Assembly: GCF_013407925.2 (NCBI RefSeq)
Contig: NZ_CP060201.1
Span: 2,542,001-2,606,000, forward strand
Origin: Pseudomonas protegens
GTDB taxonomy: Bacteria; Pseudomonadota; Gammaproteobacteria; Pseudomonadales; Pseudomonadaceae
Direction: 5' to 3'
DNA: 64,000 nucleotides
Made by a program: the position numbers and the translations under genes. A model generated the notes under the pieces. It saw nothing but the letters and a program-made list of their open reading frames with translations. It did no database searches and was not told where the DNA came from. How positions within the stretch are numbered: position 1 is the stretch's first letter; each line of letters starts with the position of its first letter. Below, piece after piece: positions 59,060 through 64,000 of the stretch.

Positions 59060-61683
59060 GACTTGGCCTTAGGTTTGCGCGCCCCGCCGCTTTTCGCGCC
59101 GGAGGCAGAGCCCGCCTTGGGCGGCCCCTTACGATGTTTGCTCGGCTTGGCTGGACGGTCGCTGTCCCTGGCCGGAGCCGATTTGCCGGACTTTCCCCCA
59201 GGCGCCGCTTTACCGCCGCTTTTGGCTTCGGCCAGCAGCGCCCGTTTCATTTCACGACTCTTGCGGACTTCGGCGTTTTTCGCCGCCGCGTCGCTCGGAC
59301 GATAGGCCTCGACCGCCTTCTCCTTGGTGGAGCTGCGACGCCCCGCCTTGGCCGGCGCCGGCTCTTCCACCGCCTTGCTTGCAGGAACGTCCGCCGCACC
59401 GCGCTTCTTGCGACCGATCGGCGCATTGATGGTTTTTTCCGCCATCTCGAAGTCGATCTTGCGCTCGTCCAGGTCGACGCGCATGACCCGCACTTCCAGG
59501 GTATCGCCCAGGCGGAAACTGCGACCGGTGCGCTCGCCCGCCAGGCGGTGATGCACAGGATCGAAATGGTAGTAGTCACCCGGCAAGGCGGTGACATGCA
59601 CCAAGCCTTCGACGTAGATATCGGTGAGCTCGACGAACAGACCGAAACCGGTCACCGCCGTGATCACCCCCGGGAAGGACTCGCCGACGCGATCCTTCAT
59701 GAACTCGCACTTGAGCCAGTTCACTACGTCGCGAGTGGCCTCGTCAGCACGGCGCTCGCTCATCGAGCACTGCTCGCCGAGCTGCTCCAGGGTGGCTTCG
59801 TCGTACGGATAGATGCGCGCTTTCGGAATGGTCATCGCCCCGGCTCGACGCACGTGTGGCGTGTCCTGCTTGGAGTGAATCACACTGCGGATGGCCCTAT
59901 GGGTCAGCAGGTCCGGGTAGCGACGGATCGGCGAAGTGAAGTGGGTATAGGCTTCATAATTCAGGCCGAAGTGGCCCTGGTTGTCGGCGCTGTACACCGC
60001 CTGACTCAGGGAACGCAGCATCACGGTCTGGATCAGGTGGTAATCCGGACGATCCTTGATGGTTTCCAGCAGTGCCTGGTAGTCCTTCGGCGTCGGACCG
60101 TCCTTGCCTTTATGCAGGGACAGACCCAGCTCGCCCAGGAAGGCGCGCAGCTTTTCCAGACGCTCCGGCGGCGGACCGTCGTGCACCCGGTACAAGGCCG
60201 GGATCTCATGCTTCTTGAGGAACTCGGCAGTGGCCACGTTGGCCGCCAGCATGCATTCCTCGATCAGTTTGTGGGCATCGTTGCGAGTGGTCGGCCGAAT
60301 TTCGGCGATCTTGCGCTCGGAGCCGAAAATGATCCGGGTTTCCTGGGTTTCGAAGTCGATGGCGCCACGGGTATGGCGGGCACCGAGCAGTACCTTGTAC
60401 AGCGCATACAACTGCTTGAGGTGTGGCAATACATCGCCATATTCACCGCGCAATTGCTTGGCTTCGCTGGTTTTCGGCTGTTCGAGCATGGTGCTGACCT
60501 TGTTGTAGGTCAGACGCGCCTTGGAGTGGATCACCGCTTCGTAGAACTGGTAATCGGTCATCTCGCCGGACTTGGAAATGGTCATCTCGCAAACCATGGC
60601 CAGGCGATCGACTTTCGGGTTCAGCGAGCACAGGCCATTGGACAACTGCTCCGGCAGCATCGGGATCACCCGCTCGGGGAAATACACCGAGTTGCCACGC
60701 ACCTGGGCTTCGGCGTCCAGGGCCGAACCGATCTTCACGTAGCTGGACACATCCGCGATCGCTACATATAGCTTCCAGCCGCCACCGAACAGGCGCAGCT
60801 TGCCGGGCTTGGCTTCGCAGAACACCGCATCGTCGAAGTCCCGGGCGTCTTCGCCGTCGATGGTGACGAAAGGCAGGTCACGCAGGTCGATGCGCTTCTC
60901 TTTGTCCTTCTCTTCCACTTCCGGCTTGAGCTTGGCGGCTTCCTTGAGCACGGCTTCGGGCCAGACATGGGGAATGTCATAGGTCCGCAGGGCAACGTCG
61001 ATCTCCATGCCCGGAGCCATGTAGTTGCCCACCACTTCAATCACGTCGCCTTGCGGCTGAAAGCGCGGCGTTGGCCAGTGAGTGATTTTCACCTCAACGA
61101 ACTGACCGATCTTGGCATTGGCATTGCGACCGGGAGTGACCAGCACTTCCTGCTGGATCTTCGGGTTATCCGCCACCACGAAGCCGATGCCGCCTTCTTC
61201 GAAGTAACGACCCACGATGCTTTCATGGGCACGGGACACCACTTCGACAATCACGCCCTCGCGACGACCACGACGATCCAGGCCGGAAACCCGGGCCAGG
61301 GCGCGGTCGCCATCGAACACCAAGCGCATTTGCGCCGGACTCATGAACAAGTCGTCACTGCCGTCATCCGGCACCAGGAAGCCGAAGCCGTCGCGGTGGC
61401 CGCTGATACGACCCAGAATCAGGTCGAGCTTGTCCACCGGTGCATAGGTACCCCGGCGGGTGTAGATCAATTGGGCATCGCGCTCCATGGCGCGCAGGCG
61501 GCGGCGCAGGGCTTCCAGTTGGTCCTCTGTGGTCAGACCGAACTCTTCTACCAGTTGCTCGCGACTAGCAGGCGAACCCCGGTCAGCAAGGTGCTGGAGG
61601 ATGAGTTCGCGGCTAGGAATAGGGTTTTCGTATTTTTCCGCTTCACGAGCGGCCTCGGGATCGAGGGACTGCCAATCGGCCAT
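59056..61683 (-). CDS. rnr: Ribonuclease R
   Basis: 875 residues: N-terminal helix-turn-helix/winged segment (NPIPSRELILQHLADRGSPASREQLVEEF), cold-shock-like domains, RNB catalytic domain with the Asp cluster in GEDARDFDDAVF (about 275-285), and an S1 domain from about 665 (GESFPGVITAVTGFGLFVEL). A long basic, Ala/Lys/Ser-rich tail (from about 750) closes it. This 3'-to-5' exoribonuclease degrades structured RNA and assists rRNA and tmRNA-linked decay. Paired with rlmB downstream, 226 bp from the divergent tRNA unit. Confidence 0.96.
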   Translation of the reverse strand: MADWQSLDPEAAREAEKYENPIPSRELILQHLADRGSPASREQLVEEFGLTTEDQLEALRRRLRAMERDAQLIYTRRGTYAPVDKLDLILGRISGHRDGFGFLVPDDGSDDLFMSPAQMRLVFDGDRALARVSGLDRRGRREGVIVEVVSRAHESIVGRYFEEGGIGFVVADNPKIQQEVLVTPGRNANAKIGQFVEVKITHWPTPRFQPQGDVIEVVGNYMAPGMEIDVALRTYDIPHVWPEAVLKEAAKLKPEVEEKDKEKRIDLRDLPFVTIDGEDARDFDDAVFCEAKPGKLRLFGGGWKLYVAIADVSSYVKIGSALDAEAQVRGNSVYFPERVIPMLPEQLSNGLCSLNPKVDRLAMVCEMTISKSGEMTDYQFYEAVIHSKARLTYNKVSTMLEQPKTSEAKQLRGEYGDVLPHLKQLYALYKVLLGARHTRGAIDFETQETRIIFGSERKIAEIRPTTRNDAHKLIEECMLAANVATAEFLKKHEIPALYRVHDGPPPERLEKLRAFLGELGLSLHKGKDGPTPKDYQALLETIKDRPDYHLIQTVMLRSLSQAVYSADNQGHFGLNYEAYTHFTSPIRRYPDLLTHRAIRSVIHSKQDTPHVRRAGAMTIPKARIYPYDEATLEQLGEQCSMSERRADEATRDVVNWLKCEFMKDRVGESFPGVITAVTGFGLFVELTDIYVEGLVHVTALPGDYYHFDPVHHRLAGERTGRSFRLGDTLEVRVMRVDLDERKIDFEMAEKTINAPIGRKKRGAADVPASKAVEEPAPAKAGRRSSTKEKAVEAYRPSDAAAKNAEVRKSREMKRALLAEAKSGGKAAPGGKSGKSAPARDSDRPAKPSKHRKGPPKAGSASGAKSGGARKPKAKS

Positions 61684-61846
61684 TAGATAAATTTCACCTT
61701 GTCTATATGCGGGTTAGTTTGGCATACGCGTATTGAAACGGGAAATTTCAGGCTCAGACAACGCTGGAAAAATCCGCCGCTTCACTTCAGAAACATCCTT
61801 ATGCATGCCACCGAAGACTTTTTTCAAACTTTTTTGAAATCGGGGG

Positions 61847-61875
61847 TTTACAGTTCAAAAGAGCCTCCGTATAGT
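61847..61875 (+). promoter_or_regulatory. Sigma-70 promoter of the first tRNA-Leu unit
   Basis: TTTACA (61847-61852) and TATAGT (61870-61875) with 17-bp spacing, 34 bp before the tRNA. The second unit has the same promoter. Confidence 0.8.
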
Positions 61876-61909
61876 GCGCGCCATCGACGACGGAGACGTC
61901 AGCGATACT

Positions 61910-61996
61910 GCCCAGATGGTGAAATTGGTAGACACGCCAGCTTCAGGTGCTGGTGGCCGCAAGGCCGTGGAAGTTCGAGTCTTCTTCTGGGCACCA
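61910..61996 (+). tRNA. tRNA-Leu (anticodon CAG)
   Basis: 87 nt, starting GCCCAGA and ending TCTGGGC-A-CCA, with the 3' CCA encoded. The anticodon stem-loop reads GCCAG-CTTCAGG-TGCTGG, giving anticodon CAG. The long variable arm, typical of class II tRNA-Leu, contains GGCCGCAAGGCC. Confidence 0.95.
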
Positions 61997-62036
61997 ATTC
62001 AAGAGCTTGAGATTAGATCAGTTTCAAGGCTCAAAC

Positions 62037-62059
62037 AAAAACCCGCGAAAGCGGGTTTT
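62037..62059 (+). terminator. Terminator of the first tRNA-Leu unit
   Basis: AAAACCCGC-GAAA-GCGGGTTTT, a 9-bp stem with a GNRA-type tetraloop and T-tail. Confidence 0.85.
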
Positions 62060-62099
62060 GGCATTCTAAGTGTTTGATTTAATAAATCCAAAACAGGGG

Positions 62100-62128
62100 T
62101 TTACAGATCAAAACACGATCCGTATAGT
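62100..62128 (+). promoter_or_regulatory. Sigma-70 promoter of the second tRNA-Leu unit
   Basis: TTTACA (62100-62105) and TATAGT (62123-62128) with 17-bp spacing, nearly the same flanks as the first unit. Confidence 0.8.
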
Positions 62129-62161
62129 GCGCTCCATCGACACGGCGACGACGTCGATACT

Positions 62162-62248
62162 GCCCAGATGGTGAAATTGGTAGACACGCCAGCTTCAGGT
62201 GCTGGTGACCGCAAGGTCGTGGAAGTTCGAGTCTTCTTCTGGGCACCA
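62162..62248 (+). tRNA. tRNA-Leu (anticodon CAG), second copy
   Basis: 87 nt, identical to the first copy except for a compensatory base pair in the variable arm (GACCGCAAGGTC instead of GGCCGCAAGGCC). CCA is encoded. Confidence 0.95.
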
Positions 62249-62283
62249 ATTCAAAACTTGAGAGCGACGCTTTCAAGTCTCAC

Positions 62284-62307
62284 AAAAACCCGCGAAAGCG
62301 GGTTTTT
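62284..62307 (+). terminator. Terminator of the second tRNA-Leu unit
   Basis: AAAAACCCGC-GAAA-GCGGGTTTTT, the same hairpin as after the first copy, extended by one pair. Confidence 0.88.
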
Positions 62308-62366
62308 GCGTTTCTACCCCCACCGTTTCCTCACCCCCTCGCCTGACGCCGAACCCGCAAAACGCA

Positions 62367-62390
62367 CATGAGAAACGATATCGTTTATGA
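62367..62390 (+). promoter_or_regulatory. Fur-box-like palindrome upstream of hitA
   Basis: A perfect 14-bp palindrome AAACGATATCGTTT (62373-62386) with flanks that, read on the minus strand (GATATCGTTTCTCAT), resemble the Fur consensus GATAATGATTCTCAT. It ends about 45 bp before the hitA start. Confidence 0.5.
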
Positions 62391-62432
62391 TTGTTACAAG
62401 TTTTTGCGGCACAACAGTGAGGAAACCTGCGA

Positions 62433-63458
62433 ATGATGTTCAGAAACACCCTCCTTTCAACATCCCTTCTGCGTGGCTTGACCATCACTTTGCTGGGGCT
62501 GACCCTGGCATCTCCACTCACCCAAGCAGCCGATAAGATTTCCCTGACCCTGTACAACGGCCAGCACAAGGAAGTCGGCGACGCCGTCGCCAAAGCCTTC
62601 GAGGCCAAGACCGGAATTCACGTCAATGTGCGCAAAGGCAGCAGCAACCAGCTGGCCAGCCAAGTCGTCGAGGAAGGCCAGCGCTCTCCCGCCGACGTGA
62701 TCTACACCGAAGAATCACCGCCCCTGAACAAACTCGGCGAGCAAGGCCTGCTGGCCCAGACCGACGCTGCAACCCTGGCCGTGCTGCCCAAGGAATACGT
62801 GGCGGGCAACGGCACGTGGATCGGTGTCACGGCCCGGGTACGGGTGGTGGCCTTCAACCCTAAACTGATCGACGAGAAAGACCTGCCCAAGTCAGTGCTG
62901 GAATTCTCCCAACCACAATGGCAAGGCAAGGTCGGCTTCGTACCGACCAGCGGTGCTTTCCAGGAACAGGCCGTAGCCATCATCAAGCTGCATGGCATGG
63001 ACGCTGCCGAGGAGTGGCTGACCGGGCTGCGTGCCTTCGGCAAGGTCTACAGCAACAACATGGTGGCACTGAAAGCCGTGGAAAACGGCGAAGTCGCTAC
63101 GGTCCTCGTGAACAACTACTACTGGTTCGCCCTGCAACGGGAAAAGGGCCAGCTGGATTCGAAACTGCACTACTTCACCGACGGCGACGTCGGCGGCCTG
63201 ATCACCGTCTCCAGCGCCGCAGTGCTCAAGTCCAGCAAGCACCCCAAAGAAGCCCAGCAATTGCTCGCCTACATGGCCAGCGAAGAAGGTCAGCGAGTGA
63301 TCACCCAGACCACCGCCGAATACCCGCTGCATAAAGGCATGGAATCGGAGCGCGGCCTCAAGCCCTTCAGCGAACTGCAGGCGCCCAAAGTGACCCCGGC
63401 CGACCTGGGCAACGCCGAGCAAGCCCTGGACCTGGAACGCGACGTCGGCCTGAATTGA
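62433..63458 (+). CDS. hitA: Fe(III) ABC transporter, periplasmic substrate-binding protein HitA/FbpA
   Basis: 341 residues: signal peptide ending LTQAA, then a class II periplasmic binding fold. KISLTLYNGQHKE opens the mature part, SSNQLASQVVEEGQRSPADVIYTEE contributes one lobe, and the tandem Tyr229-Tyr230 (VNNYYWFA) matches the iron ligands of FbpA-type ferric-binding proteins. Carries free or citrate-bound Fe3+ to the HitB permease. The stop overlaps the hitB start in ATGA. Confidence 0.9.
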   Translation: MMFRNTLLSTSLLRGLTITLLGLTLASPLTQAADKISLTLYNGQHKEVGDAVAKAFEAKTGIHVNVRKGSSNQLASQVVEEGQRSPADVIYTEESPPLNKLGEQGLLAQTDAATLAVLPKEYVAGNGTWIGVTARVRVVAFNPKLIDEKDLPKSVLEFSQPQWQGKVGFVPTSGAFQEQAVAIIKLHGMDAAEEWLTGLRAFGKVYSNNMVALKAVENGEVATVLVNNYYWFALQREKGQLDSKLHYFTDGDVGGLITVSSAAVLKSSKHPKEAQQLLAYMASEEGQRVITQTTAEYPLHKGMESERGLKPFSELQAPKVTPADLGNAEQALDLERDVGLN

Positions 63459-64000
63459 TGAACCCACCGCTATCGACCCTCGCCTCACGCGCGCCCTATG
63501 TGCCAAGACGCAAGCGGCCCTCGATCTGGTTGCTGTTGCCGGTCCTGCTGCTGGTCTGCCTGAGCCTGCTGCCACTGCTCTATGTCGGGCTCAAGGCCTG
63601 GCAGGCCGGCTGGGCGCAGGCCCTGCACCTGCTATGGCGCCCTTATGTATTGCGCTTGCTAAGCAACACCCTGCTGCTGATGTTCGGGGTGACCATCGCC
63701 TGCGCCATCATCGGCCTGTCCCTGGCGTGGCTGCTGGAACGCAGCGACCTTCCGGGACGACGGATCTGGGGCGTAGTGCTGTGCCTGCCCTTCGCCGTGC
63801 CGGCTTTTGTCAGCAGCTTTACCTGGGTGTCCCTGAGCTCGGGATTCGAAGGGCTGGGCGGTGCGATCCTGGTGATGACCCTGTCCAAGTACCCGCTGGT
63901 GTTCCTGCCGGTGGCAGCCACCTTGCGCAATCTCGACCCGGCCCTTGAGGAATCGGCGCGAACCCTGGGACAAAATCGCTGGGGCGTGTTCTTTAAGATC
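63458..64000 (+). CDS. hitB: Fe(III) ABC transporter permease HitB/FbpB (partial, 3' end off the window)
   Basis: ATG at 63458 overlapping the hitA stop; 181 codons remain open to the window edge. It starts MNPPLSTLASRAPYVPRRKR, then helices (SIWLLLPVLLLVCLSLLPLLYVG, SNTLLLMFGVTIACAIIGLSLAW, WGVVLCLPFAVPAFVSSFTW) and the beginning of the coupling loop (LRNLDPALEESARTLGQ). Full-length members have about 540 residues and two fused permease halves. Confidence 0.88.
   Translation, partial: MNPPLSTLASRAPYVPRRKRPSIWLLLPVLLLVCLSLLPLLYVGLKAWQAGWAQALHLLWRPYVLRLLSNTLLLMFGVTIACAIIGLSLAWLLERSDLPGRRIWGVVLCLPFAVPAFVSSFTWVSLSSGFEGLGGAILVMTLSKYPLVFLPVAATLRNLDPALEESARTLGQNRWGVFFKI

Overview
The window is a high-GC Pseudomonas chromosome segment, probably from the P. 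fluorescens / P. protegens / P. chlororaphis side of the genus. Codon usage and REP-like palindromes at gene ends support this. So does gene order, which from memory follows the P. aeruginosa PAO1 block running from the bacterioferritin-like gene through desT, ureEFG, the branched-chain amino acid transporter, pncB-nadE-azu, dnaB, rplI-rpsR-rpsF, rlmB and rnr to two tRNA-Leu genes. That backbone is interrupted by accessory blocks. No database was searched; all names rest on motifs and recall of the families.

Layout. 1-782: 3'-truncated AI-2E family permease. 907-13135: accessory two-partner secretion / contact-inhibition locus read leftward: a TpsB pore, a 3216-residue TpsA/CdiA-like exoprotein ending in an alpha/beta-hydrolase (GHSQGG) domain, and a lipoprotein whose start overlaps the exoprotein stop by 4 bp (candidate lipase toxin and immunity pair). 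13382-21360: PsiF-like protein, AraC regulator and divergent EamA exporter, a lipase, an SMR exporter, azoreductase and divergent LysR, a ferritin-like protein, an AsmA protein. 21746-28977: tandem-repeat secreted protein, DesT-like regulator, ureE-ureF-ureG-hupE, AGE epimerase, CDF transporter, YdfG-like dehydrogenase. 28978-29859 is a long non-coding stretch with DnaA-box-like 9-mers and imperfect repeats. 29860-34952: livK-livHMGF with a very good sigma-54 promoter. 35317-39277: L-pipecolate catabolism (amaA, amaB) with a divergent LysR. 39479-43303: pncB, nadE, azurin, LOG protein, small Lys-rich protein.

43401-51712 is the second accessory-looking block, read leftward: a 313-residue protein with a Gly/Ala-rich hydrophobic core, an overlapping small membrane protein, then a transglutaminase-DUF2126 protein, a circularly permuted ATP-grasp/alpha-E fusion and a second transglutaminase. 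The last three form a putative peptide-ligation/cleavage operon of unknown substrate. Upstream of it are a sigma-54-like promoter and a symmetric array of four GTGCA/TGCAC half-sites, which suggests nitrogen control.

51884-64000 returns to housekeeping: ygiQ, dnaB, rplI, a membrane protein, rpsR, rpsF, rlmB, rnr, two tandem tRNA-Leu(CAG) units each with its own promoter and terminator, and the start of a Fe(III) ABC importer (hitA, hitB) behind a Fur-box-like site.

The two strongest leads for undescribed biology are the lipase-tipped CDI-like locus with its lipoprotein partner, and the transglutaminase/ATP-grasp/alpha-E operon with its sigma-54 control region and adjoining hydrophobic protein pair.
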